Origin: Linyphia triangularis
Lineage: Eukaryota > Arthropoda > Arachnida > Araneae > Linyphiidae
Direction of reading: 5' to 3'
DNA: 64,000 nt
Assembly (NCBI GenBank): GCA_963978545.1
Contig: OZ021730.1
Span: 2,612,701 to 2,676,700, forward strand
Shown: one piece after another, positions 40,476 through 50,105 of the stretch
How the letters are laid out: every line of letters starts with the position of its first letter
Numbering within the stretch: the stretch's first letter is position 1
The notes under the pieces: generated by a model
Told to the model about the DNA's origin: nothing
The model's database searches: none
Seen by the model: only the letters and a program-made list of their open reading frames with translations
Made by a program: the position numbers and the translations under genes

Positions 40476-41717
40476 TCCTCCAGATGAGAAAAGTGGATTT
40501 AATTAAATTTGCATATCTATCAAAATAGTGTGTTTTATTATATTACTGTTATTTTGTTAAAAATTTGTTTATAGTTATTTGAAAATTGGTAGTTTTTTGC
40601 TGGTATTGAAACAAGCTTTAGAAAAAATATATCTATATGTCAGTTTCAAAAGAAATATCGCTAAATGTTTTTTAATTATCCCTAACATTTTGAGAATTAT
40701 CTTAAAATTTTTAGGAATTAGCCATAAAATGTTCCTGAAATTTTTGGAATTATTCCTAAGATTCGTACCTAAATTTTTTAGAAAACTCACTGCGCCCCGT
40801 TATTATCAATACTAATATACATCAATTTTTGTTTCCGACCTTTATTGGACCTTGTATGAAGTTGACCCATCTTTAATTTTGCTACATTACATTAAAATTC
40901 ATTTCTGATTGAATTACTTTATTAATTTTGAATAAGCCTCTTGTTAAACATGACACAATAAATCTAAGTAGTTTCTAAGTAATTTTAGACTAATATCTGT
41001 AACATTCTGAAACCTACACCTGTTCGCTAGTTTTCATTCGGAGACTTTAAATTACGCTTCTTAGTATTGAGATTTACCTTTAGCTCATAACTGGAAGGTT
41101 TTCCAACATAATGAACTGAAAAAAGTGGCACCAGTCATTTGAAAAATCGTAAATAAATTACTTTGGCGCAAACTACCATATTCTATGACTTTTAACCAAA
41201 GATATAATGATTGTTTGAATCAATATAAAAAAATTGAATTTAAAAATTTGCAGGACATTAATTATATACTAATTAAGATTTTTTAAGAAACTTTTACATG
41301 AAGTCATGTCACTTCAAAGTGTCTGACAAAACACATGGTTGTTTCGGCAATCTCTGCCAAACTCGACACCCGGAAAAATTAGAAATGTATCAATGATTAT
41401 CCAGAAAAGTTGGTGGACTTTTCTTATTTAGGTTTTGTTGTGTATTACTTCAACTGTTTTGTAAAGCTATACGAACAGCTTATTATGTTGTGTTTGTGAC
41501 ATGGAGTGCTTTTTTTTTTCTGGAAAATTATATTTGCAGTCACCAAACCCTTACACAATCCTAACCTTTCCCATTTTTGTATACCAAAAGATTTTGCATA
41601 ATTTTGATGTTATATATATAAAAATATATATATATTTACTTACCTTCTGGGGCAGTATTAAGTGTACTTCAAATTCTTTTTAGAGATATAACAATACTTA
41701 ATTATGTAAGACCTTTT
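40476..41717. other. Intergenic, nothing recognised
   Basis: AT-rich; two overlapping short ORFs at 40575-40815 on opposite strands come from ttaaaattttt-type repeats and match no family. A related ccctaaaattt-type stretch lies at 56600-57050. Confidence 0.45.
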
Positions 41718-41937
41718 GGTGGTCTAATGAGAGATACAACACCTAGGCACTAATGGTCACTTTTGCCTAATGGTTAGAACGCCTGTCTACCGATATAGGA
41801 GTCCTGGATTCGACAATGTTAGCAATGTGCACTAACGGGAGTCAAATTGGAGACTCCTAGATCAATAGACAGGCGTTCTAACCACTAGGCAAAAGTGACC
41901 ACTAGTGCCTAGGTGTTGTATCTGTCATTAGACCACC
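41718..41937. mobile_element. Head-to-head pair of tRNA-like SINE heads forming a palindrome
   Basis: About 90-bp arms: ggtggtctaatgagagatac .. ctaatggttagaacgcctgt on the left, and the reverse complement on the right with few differences. The left arm has tggttagaacgcctgtct (A-box-like) and ggattcgac (B-box-like). The spacer is about 40 bp. The same leader precedes the SINEs at 43559 and 43851. Confidence 0.75.
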
Positions 41938-42007
41938 ACAACCTTATTAAAGAGATGTTCCTTCTTAAAAAAATTAACTTTGATCTTTAAGTCGATTCTA
42001 ATAGTTC

Positions 42008-42218
42008 GAGAGGCTACTGCAATTTTAGGTTCCTCATCGAACATCATTCCAAGTTTTTTATAGAATGTGGAGTAAAGTTTGTAGATTACGAATCCACTGG
42101 TTAAAACCTGCCAAATCCAATGGCCAGTGGATTCGTAATCTAGTAACTTATCTCCACATTCTGTAAAGAAACTCGGAATGATGTTCGAGGGGGAACCTAA
42201 ACTTGCAGTCGCCTCTCG
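42008..42218. repeat. Second long inverted repeat, adjacent to the SINE palindrome
   Basis: Left arm gagaggctactgcaatttta .. agattacgaatccactgg pairs with ccagtggattcgtaatct .. cttgcagtcgcctctc; arms about 95 bp with about 25 bp between. The 126-codon minus-strand ORF over it follows from the palindrome and is not a gene. Confidence 0.85.
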
Positions 42219-43558
42219 ACATTTATCCTCAATTTCACCACCATAACTACAAAACATTTTAATGAAATTGTGTTTCCTATAACCTGGATTACTCAAGATA
42301 GTGTGCAAAATTTCATTGACAACTGGAATATAACTGAAGATTCCAAGTTATAATGATACTCCTTGTGCAGTGAAAAAGGAGGAAGGGAAGGGTTTATAGA
42401 ACCTTCATGTAAAAGGTGCCTTTCACTTGTTTCAAAGATCGAGTGTGCAAAATTTCATCAAAATTGGAATAAAGCTATAGCTTTCTATAAAAAACTTACA
42501 CATACCCAAAGAAACTCTTCTTTATTATAAAGTACTTTGGAGTAGAATACAAATTAAGAGAAAATTCAAGGTGCTGGAGTGTGTATATTCCAGGGGCGTA
42601 CTGGACATAGGGTTGTCCAGTACAATCACTGGGCTGGTCATTGTCTAAAAAATGGGCTGGTTTGGTAAAGAAGTTTTTTTTTTTTTTTTTACAATTATTT
42701 TTTAATATAAATAAATGCCTTTCTTAATGCTTTTTATTTTTTTAAAAGCGCAATGCATTCAAATCTCAATCTCGCCGCCCCAAACCTTCGATAAGGCCTT
42801 CCGTTATTGGTTGGGTTTATAAATAGTTTAAAAATGCTAGATGCACTAAGATTTACATGTTATCATATTACTTTTTATTTATTTTATATTAATTTTACTT
42901 GTTTTATTTTATATTAATTTTACTTGTTTTATCATAATTCTCTTATTTTCTAGTAACTTATAAATTTTTTAAAAATTTAATTAAATATTTTAAAATTAAA
43001 TATCTCTTTCATTTTGGATGTCTTTTTCTAATGAACTAGTTAAGGTTTTGGATTATTCACTTTTGAAATGTCATAAACGGACTGCTCAAATTCTTGTTCA
43101 ATGACTTGTGTAAGGCTATTGGGAAAAAAATGCATTCCGTGTGCAGGAGTTTTGCGTGCATGCACAGAATAGTTTTTGCAAGCATAGAACAGTCTTTCAG
43201 ATTTAGCTGCAAATTATTTCATTGTTAGCATACAAAATTATTTCTTATACAAACTACTGGTATGCCAATTTCTTTATTGCTGTAATCTATTTGAAATATA
43301 AAACAATAGAAAATAATGTATAAGTAAAAAATTGGATAGGATCTTGGTGTGTGTGTGAACAACCAAAAGATATCAGCTATGGCAGTGAATATATTAAAAC
43401 ATCCATTTTATATCCAAGCACACACAAATCTCTAAGACTTTAAGTTTTAGCTGTGTTCTTTCAAACATTTGTAAAAATTAATGATAGAAGATAATAAGAA
43501 ATATGAAACAAATAATTTTCTGAAAAAATGCCATTTTTTAGATACAAAGGGTAAGTGT
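42219..43558. other. Intergenic, mostly unassigned
   Basis: Contains a possible element end ccaggggcgtactgg at 42590 with no matching right end found, and two related gtgtgcaaaatttcat motifs at about 42300 and 42448 typical of repeat tails. Otherwise AT-rich. Confidence 0.4.
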
Positions 43559-43985
43559 GTGGTGGTCTCGTGTACAAAAGACAGATACAACTCCTAGGCA
43601 CTAGTGATTACTTTTGCCTAGTGGTTAGCACGCCCCATTTCAGAGCTGGGGGTATGCGGTTTGACTCCCTGCCTCTCCAGCTTCCGCTACAATTGGTTTA
43701 CCGGGACAACTGAATAACACTGCCATCTATCGGCCCCTTCTGAAATGAAAACTGCACAACCACACAATCATTACTGCATCTTTGGCGATCCGCTGTCAAA
43801 CTCAATGCTCAATCGTTCGTCTCTTCCCGACTCGCTGGGAAGTGACTGTATGGTGGTGTCGTGTACAAAAGATAGATACAACTCCTAGGAACTAGTAATT
43901 ACTTTTGCCTAGTGGTTAGCTCACCCGATTTCGGAGCTGGGAGTACACAGTTTGACTCCCCGCCTCTCCAGCTTCCGCCATAAGT
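43559..43985 (+). mobile_element. Tandem pair of tRNA-derived SINEs (291-bp spacing)
   Basis: Each begins gtggtgtcgtgtacaaaaga-like and has gcctagtggttagcacgcc (A-box-like) and gcggtttgactccctgcctc (B-box-like) about 50 bp later. Starts lie at 43559 and 43850; the second copy is truncated after the head. The first body has CTGCCATCTATCGGC at 43720-43734. They lack acceptor-stem pairing, so they are not tRNA genes. Confidence 0.75.
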
Positions 43986-44162
43986 GTTTGGCCTAATAAA
44001 TCAAAAATTTAAAAATGTAATGCATCAAATTAAAACACAAACATTTCCCAAGCATATACAATTTTATTTTGAGGAGTTAGGAAGATGGTTGTTTTAAATT
44101 AGTATAGAATGAGAATTTTTTAAATCTACATTTTTGGTTTCATTTTATAGCCAGTATTTTTC

Positions 44163-44726
44163 AGGTACACTACCATTAGACGGGTACCAGGTATAATCTG
44201 CCAAATTGTAATGATAACTCATCGAAACTAACAATCTTCAAATCATTTATAATTCTTATAACAAACTGTAAACATTTAGGCTTTGAGATACATTTACTCA
44301 TCATTTAAACTGTAAGCATTTAAGCTTGGCACCAACTGGTATCTAACGGAAGAGTACCGTTTTTCAGAAACTAAATGAGATGTAGACATATTAAGAATTT
44401 TTTCTGCGCAATTCTTACACAGGAACAGGGCCATTAGACAGGTACCTGTGTAAACTGCCAAATTGTAATGTTAACTCATCCAAAGTAATGACCTTCAAAT
44501 CCTTAATAATTCCTGTAACAAACTGTAAACATTTACGCTTTGAGATACATTTACACATCATTTAAATGTGTAAGCATTTAAGCTTGGCACCAACTGGTAT
44601 CTAACGGAAATGTAGACATATTAGGATTTTCTTTCTGCGCAATTCTTACACAGGATCAGGGCCGTTAGACAGGTACCAAGTATAAACTGCCAAAATTTAA
44701 CGAAAACTCATCCAAACTAATGACAA
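44163..44726. repeat. Tandem repeat of about 230-257 bp, 2.3 copies
   Basis: The motif gncattagacnggtacc occurs at about 44172, 44430 and 44660, each followed by aactgccaaattgtaa and actcatc; taagcttggcaccaactggt closes the first two units. No coding potential. Confidence 0.85.
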
Positions 44727-44768
44727 ACCAACATTTCTTATACCAATATATCCCTTTATCATAAACTA

Positions 44769-45498
44769 CAGGGCGGTCATAAAGAAACTTTGCCAACATA
44801 TGAACCTGTAGCTGTCGTTCCATTCTACAGATCGAGATGAGATTTCAGGTATAGTTATTCTGAGTTATGAGCTCAGGATTCTGTGAATGGCAACAAAATG
44901 GCGCTCATGGTTACAGAAACTCGAAACTTTCGAACGGCAACACCTACTCTTTCCTATTGCTAAATGCTCAGCGCGTGTGAAAACCCCAAAGAACGTTAGA
45001 ATGGTACGTGTATCACAAAAAACAAATGTGTTATGCTTGCACAAAAACACAGCTCTGCAGAGGCAAAACACCAATCACAGAACGCCTCTCGCAAGACATT
45101 CAGCGTAGAAAGCCGATAAAATGGCCTGTGATAATACCCATGTGACCTATGGCCTCTGTCGCAAGCAAATTTCCATAGTGCTCCATGATCAAATTTTTGC
45201 TGGCCATTCACAGAGCTGTTTTTTGCGTGTGCATTGCGCGTCCATTTTTTGTGATAAACGAACCGTTCCAATTCTCTATAAGGTTTTCACTTGCACTGAG
45301 CATTTTACAACAGGAAAAAGTAGGTGTTGCCATACGAATATTTCACGTTTCTGTAACTATAACCGTAACAGCCATTTTGTTGCCATTCATAGAATTCCGA
45401 GCTCATACCTCTGAATAACTATTCCTGAAATCTCATCTCGATCAGTCTAACGGAAGCTAGAGATCCATTTATTGGCGAAGTTTTTTATAACCACCCTG
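44769..45498. mobile_element. Tc1/mariner-type foldback element, 730 bp, TA-flanked
   Basis: Ends cagggcggtcataaagaaac and tttttataaccaccctg; TA at 44767-44768 and 45499-45500. Inverted arms run about 300 bp each (shared gatcgagatgagatttcagg, atggcaacaaaatggc, caacacctact). The inverted arms account for the small ORFs on both strands. No transposase motif was recognised. Confidence 0.85.
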
Positions 45499-45500
45499 TA

Positions 45501-47099
45501 TATTAAAATTAAATTGATTTGAGAAAGACTACTTTCACGCTTTGAATATGCCATTTTTCCAAAAGTAAGGTAAAAATGTACTTGTTGAATAAAAGAAAAA
45601 AAGTGGAGAAAATATTTTTATGCATACAAAATACACTGATATATGTACAGCCCAATAAATTGTCAATACAGTGATCAATTAGCTTTCATAACAGTGCGCA
45701 CTAGAAATGCAATAAGATGAACTAAACATTCATCATATTAAACTTAATAATAATAATAATTTTAAAAAAACTGAAGGTAATTTATATTCTTCATAAATTG
45801 TTGCATCCTTGTTGTCAAACTTCGACTAATTTTTAATATGAGAAAAAGAATGGAGATTTACATATCAAATATAATGAATATCCAAATGCAGAGTAAAAGA
45901 TAATGTTTCTTGAAGAAATCTGAAAATCATTGGCATGGTCACCACGGAAATATATAATACTTTTACCAATTATAGATATAACACAAGTACCTATATAACA
46001 ATACAAACTAAAAGCAGAATCCAAGTACAATGTCCTTTTTTCTTAACCCTTGGACCTCCAACAAGATGCATACTTGTCTGACAAAATAGAAATAAACACC
46101 AATGGGATTTCACCAATTCTAAAACTCATTGAATATATTGTCCCACAGGTTGAGAGGATTATTTACTGGCATGATATTTATTGTTGTTTTATCTCTTACT
46201 TAGAATACCAGTAGAACCTAATGATCTCAGTTAGTAGTTCCACCCCTTTAAATCCCCCCCCCCCCCCTTCATAATATGATTATGATCTAGTATGACTAAC
46301 TTCGACATAACCCATCCAGTATATTTTTGTTGAAAAAAGACTTTCAAAATAATAATAATAATAAAAAATAAAAAATTCTAGAGATTAAAAAAATCTAAAC
46401 ACTATTCTATTTCTTTCAGTTTTAAAAGATTTTTTATTCAAAAGGAAAATACATATTTATCTATTTGAAATTTTCCAATATTTTTGGAATATGCACCTTG
46501 TATTTTTTTCAAACAAATTCTTGTATGAACTTTCATAGTTTTCCATATTTATCAATCATTTGACTTCATCCAGTAAGACATAAGCACCTGCACCTAACCT
46601 TGCAAATATAATTCCAATCAATTAATTTAAGTGTCCATACTTCAGAAACTTCAGATACATACTGTAAACCATTTTAAAAAACTGCTAACTACTTTCTGTC
46701 CACAGTAACTTAATGAGAGCCTTTACATAAACCAGGGGTAAAAGCAGTCAAAATATAAAAAAGTGGAAAATACACGCAGTGTTATTTTGAACTGCAAAAA
46801 TAGCTGAATAAGAGTATATTGTGAATACATGGGTGTAGCTAGAAATTTTTTTCGGAGAAGAGTTTTAGGCAAGTTTAGTCTGAAAAAGTCCACCTACAAA
46901 TAATAAAATTGTAGAAAAAGCGAAACTTCTCAGGGGGGAAAAAAAAGCAGAAATCTGCATAAAAGCGGAATATTTTCATCCCTGATAAACAGATGATCGA
47001 CATTTATTTTTAAAAGAAGGCAAATGTAGTGCTAATTTGACGAGGAAGTGCTTTTAAAACTACTTTGTATTTTAGCAAAGTACTTGTATTTAAGGCTTA
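45501..47099. other. Intergenic, nothing recognised
   Basis: AT-rich with small (taa)n and a C-run at about 46257-46267. No ORF over 66 codons and no clear inverted or tandem repeat. It separates the mariner-type foldback from the foldback next to the zinc-finger gene. Confidence 0.45.
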
Positions 47100-47775
47100 A
47101 TTAAAAGGGTAATTCTCTAGCTGATGCACAGAACATTCTGGCTCTTTTTTTTCTACTCGTAAACAGATAAGAATTATAAAACTAAGATGAATGCAATAGT
47201 TATGTTTTCATTTTATATCATATTACTTGGTGACAAAGTTATATGGAAAAATAATTATTTTTACTAGGTCAAATAATTATCTATAGTAATAAAACAACAA
47301 GCTGTGTGTCTGTCTGTCTGTGGATCTATAGAAACCTACTTAAAATTGGAGTAGAGCTCTGAAATATTCAACACAAGAAGTTTTGGCTATCCAATTTTAT
47401 GTATGTCAAACAGAATGTTAATATTTTAATTAGTTCTTTTTTAATTAATTTTTTTAATTTGTTTTTTACAAAGTGACTTTAAAGAGAGATATAGCTCTGA
47501 AATTTTCAACATAAGTAGTTTTAGCCTTTTAATTTGACTTTTGAACACCAATGACGGATTTCCTCAATGTGTGGCCTCACAGCTGGCTAAAATATTGCAC
47601 ATGGTAAAATTTCGTGGCGAAGCACGGGTATTAAGCTAGTTTTTCCATATAACTTTTTCACCGAGTAGAGCTATATAAAACAAAAGCATAATTGTTAGAT
47701 TGGTAATAATTTTAGAATTCTAATTTGTTTAAGAGTAGAAAAAAAGAGCTAAAATGTCCCGAGCTTACAGCAGAA
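47100..47775. mobile_element. Palindromic foldback element with a Helitron at its centre
   Basis: The left arm (ggtaattctctagctgatg .. tggctctttttt .. gtgacaaagttatatggaaaa) pairs with the right arm (ttttccatataacttttcac .. aaaaaaagagct .. agcagaaaattgcc). Outer limits are approximate. It ends about 30 bp from the zinc-finger stop codon. Confidence 0.75.
47280..47639 (+). mobile_element. Non-autonomous Helitron-like element, 360 bp
   Basis: Starts TC (tctatagtaataaaacaac) after A and ends CTAG before T (ttaagctag/t). A small hairpin cgtggcgaagcacg lies about 10 bp before the end. TC..CTRR ends between A and T with a 3' hairpin is the Helitron pattern. No Rep/helicase sequence, so it is non-autonomous. 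Confidence 0.82.
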
Positions 47776-47806
47776 AATTGCCAAGATGTTCCGTGAGTAT
47801 CAGTTT

Positions 47807-48505
47807 TTAAGTACAGTTTGTTGCAACAAGAGCTGCAGCTCTCTTGTGAGCTATGAGATGCTTCTGAAGAGAATTCTTATGCATAAATGCCTTATTGCAC
47901 AGTTCACACGCAAAAGGCTTTTCTCCACTGTGGATACGGAAGTGAATATTGAGACTGCCCTTTCGAACAAACCGTTTGTTGCACACTTCACACGTGTGTG
48001 GCTTTTCTCCAGTGTGGGTGAGGAGGTGTACCTTGAGATCTCCGCTTTGAGTGAACTGTTTGTTGCAGACTTCACACATGTGTGTTTTTTCTTTGGTGTG
48101 CACTAGGTGATGTTTATTAAGAGAATACTTATGAGAAAATGCTTTATTGCACACTTCACACACGTGTACTTTTACACCAGTGTGGGTAAGGAGGTGTGCA
48201 TTGAGATGTCCCTTGTGAGTGAACTGTTTGTTGCACACCTCACACACATGCAGCTTTACACCTGTGTGAATAAGGAGGTGAGAATTGAGGTTACTCCTGT
48301 CGGAAAATTTCTTGTGACACACTTTACACGTGTGTGGTTTTTCTCCCGTGTGGATAAGGAGGTGGATCTTAAGATTTCCCTTTTGAGCAAACTGTTTGTG
48401 ACACACTTCACACATATGTTGCTTTTCTTTGGTGTGAGTGAAGAGGTGAACTCGAAGTCCTTTCTTGTGAGAAAATACTTTATTGCACTCTTCGCAAACA
48501 TGCAT
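47807..48505 (-). CDS. C2H2 zinc-finger protein, eight fingers, 232 aa
   Basis: An uninterrupted single-exon ORF. Eight Krueppel-type fingers follow one another with TGEKP-like linkers. The first begins CEECNKVFSHKKGLRVH at residue 4 and the last is CELCNKAFMHKNSLQKH. Every finger keeps C-x2-C and H-x3-H, and the tail is RAAALVATNCT. Such proteins usually bind DNA in the nucleus as transcription regulators; there is no KRAB, BTB or ZAD domain in this ORF. The start ATG (48503-48505) has an in-frame TGA 24 bases upstream, so it is the start unless an upstream exon splices in. Linkers vary (TGVKL, TGVKV, TKEKQ). Finger remnants in another frame lie just upstream (48520-48613 and 49163-49240), so this may be the surviving part of a longer gene. 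A foldback element begins about 30 bp beyond the stop. Confidence 0.82.
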   Translation of the reverse strand: MHVCEECNKVFSHKKGLRVHLFTHTKEKQHMCEVCHKQFAQKGNLKIHLLIHTGEKPHTCKVCHKKFSDRSNLNSHLLIHTGVKLHVCEVCNKQFTHKGHLNAHLLTHTGVKVHVCEVCNKAFSHKYSLNKHHLVHTKEKTHMCEVCNKQFTQSGDLKVHLLTHTGEKPHTCEVCNKRFVRKGSLNIHFRIHSGEKPFACELCNKAFMHKNSLQKHLIAHKRAAALVATNCT

Positions 48506-48519
48506 CTTTGCTCCTCTTC

Positions 48520-48613
48520 TGTATATTCAGAGTTTAGTTGGGTTTTTTCCAGTTTGTTGGGAAATGTTTATCAAGTTCTTGTTCTTTTGTAAATGCTTTA
48601 TTGCACACATTTA
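48520..48613 (-). pseudogene. Out-of-frame zinc-finger remnant upstream of the finger ORF
   Basis: The minus strand reads NVCNKAFTKEQELDKHF and then NWKKPN and a stop, in a frame different from the eight-finger ORF. The first Cys and the following His pattern are incomplete. It is a decayed finger, cut on its upstream side by the element at 48614-49158. Confidence 0.6.
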
Positions 48614-49158
48614 CAGGGTTCCGACTGAAATTATAGATTGAAAATCAGTGACTTTTCAAAGACTTTTAAGGATCCAAATAATATTTTTTTTAAAGGCCTT
48701 CGAAACTTTGTTTTCATGCATCAGGTCTTTAATGTGCGACTTTACAGACGCTTTACTCGGAGCACTAATATCGAAATCTTTTATACCCAATTTACATTTT
48801 GCCATACAAACAGACTTTGGCGATCGTCTTTGATCTTTTGGCTCGCACATGTTTGTCTCACAGGGTACAATGTATAACTACAACCATTCAATATCTACTC
48901 CACTAATCAGCAAATTCGAACCAAACGATGTACAAGTTAATGCATGCTTAATACAAATACACCAAAATTTTTTGATTCTGCCTAGATAAGTAACAAAAGC
49001 TACAGACTTTTAAAGACCTTCAAGCATTTTCTAGTACTTTTAAGGACCTTTAAGCATTTTCAAGTACTTTAAAGGACCTTTAAGCACTTTCAAGTATTTT
49101 TAAGGCCTGGAAAACAAGTTGAGAAATATTAGCATTTTTAAAGACTGTGAGACCGTAG
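48614..49158 (-). mobile_element. Related CAGGGTTCC element with a transposase N-terminal remnant
   Basis: In reverse orientation it is colinear with the host element of the 26.3-30.6 kb nest. Its minus strand has a 64-codon ORF (48656-48850, start MCEPKDQRRSPKSVCMAKCK) with a C-x3-C..KSHIKDLMHE-like pattern that resembles the N-terminal zinc-finger-like part of hAT transposases; this is weak evidence. It separates two zinc-finger remnants upstream of the eight-finger ORF. No target duplication is visible. Confidence 0.65.
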
Positions 49159-49162
49159 AAAA

Positions 49163-49240
49163 TGTTTCTGTAGTGCTTGTTCCTTAGTAAATGCTTTATT
49201 GTACTCGTTACACGCATTTAGCTTTTCTTCTGGCTGGAAA
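49163..49240 (-). pseudogene. Second zinc-finger remnant, beyond the transposon
   Basis: The minus strand reads EEKLNACNEYNKAFTKEQAL then QKHF. Its second Cys is replaced by Tyr. It is close to the remnant at 48520-48613 in sequence, so the two are tandem fingers now separated by a transposon. Confidence 0.55.
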
Positions 49241-50015
49241 AAGTTTTGTTGGGATCATCCCTTGGTGCAAAAAAGCCGTTTTGCTATTGATTTCTTGTTA
49301 AACTTGGAGATATGTTACTATGTGAACTAATTTCCTTGAGTTGAATCAAACACGTGGAATCAACATGTGACCAACTGCATTGCTTTTTTTTTCACAGAAA
49401 TGTTCTAAAACTAAAAATATAACGGACTTTATTAAGTTAGAGCACTTTTTGTCTGAAAGCTGTTGCTGATCGAAGAAAACCGAAACAGAAACACTGTCTG
49501 GTCTGGAATCCTGTAGTTGAGTTGAGAGATACGTTGATGTGTGTATGCTATTTGTGCAAAGAAAAGGTATTTTGTGCATGGGGATGTCGAAAACGGTAAT
49601 GTCTCAAATTTCTGACTCCATAATAATTTTGTTGCTCTTTGATTAATTGAAAATTGCTTTTCTAAAGTAAACAAATCTTATGCAGAGAAGGATTAGGAGT
49701 GGGGTTGCTTCGAAAAGCAACACTTGTGACATTCTGTGAACCATTCCGAAAACAGCTTTTAAAATGAATTCAAATCATTTGCCAATCATAATGCGATTTT
49801 TATTTAATCATATCTAATAATTTGACTGTGACGTTACCTTTATTAGATTTGTCACAAGTTTTGGTAGATAGTGGCAACGAAAGGAGTAGTTTCATTTCAT
49901 CATTTTCCTCCTCAACCAAAGCAAAACCCGGCTGACGCACTGAAGGGTTGACGTTGACTGCACTTTTCAATATATTATTAAGAGTACTTCTCTTTAAAAA
50001 AAACAATTTCCTAAG

Positions 50016-50105
50016 ATGAGTTCGAATGCAGGTCGAGTTCTTGTGTATGGTGGGAAAGGTGCTTTGGGAAGTACCATTGTGTCGTATTTTAAAGCACAAA
50101 ATTGG
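50016..50105 (+). CDS. QDPR: QDPR exon 1
   Basis: The ATG at 50016 follows cctaag and opens [20 protein letters not shown], so the dinucleotide-binding glycines start close to the N-terminus, as in other QDPRs. Donor gtaggt at 50106; 30 codons, phase 0. Confidence 0.95.

Noticed and set aside
41928..42308. 126-codon minus-strand ORF
   Set aside because: It covers a long inverted repeat, so its two halves are related by the palindrome. No domain recognised.
43610..43685. Possible tRNA gene
   Set aside because: A- and B-box-like sequences are present, but there is no acceptor-stem pairing and the unit is duplicated with a SINE body; it is a tRNA-derived SINE.
44865..45418. ORFs of 69-97 codons on both strands
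   Set aside because: They fall in the arms of the mariner-type foldback and mirror each other. No transposase motif was seen.
48107..48592. 161-codon plus-strand ORF
   Set aside because: It is the antisense shadow of the C2H2 zinc-finger ORF, whose finger spacing on the minus strand is unmistakable.
49800..50099. 99-codon minus-strand ORF over QDPR exon 1
   Set aside because: It overlaps the well-supported first exon and promoter side of QDPR and shows no recognisable domain.
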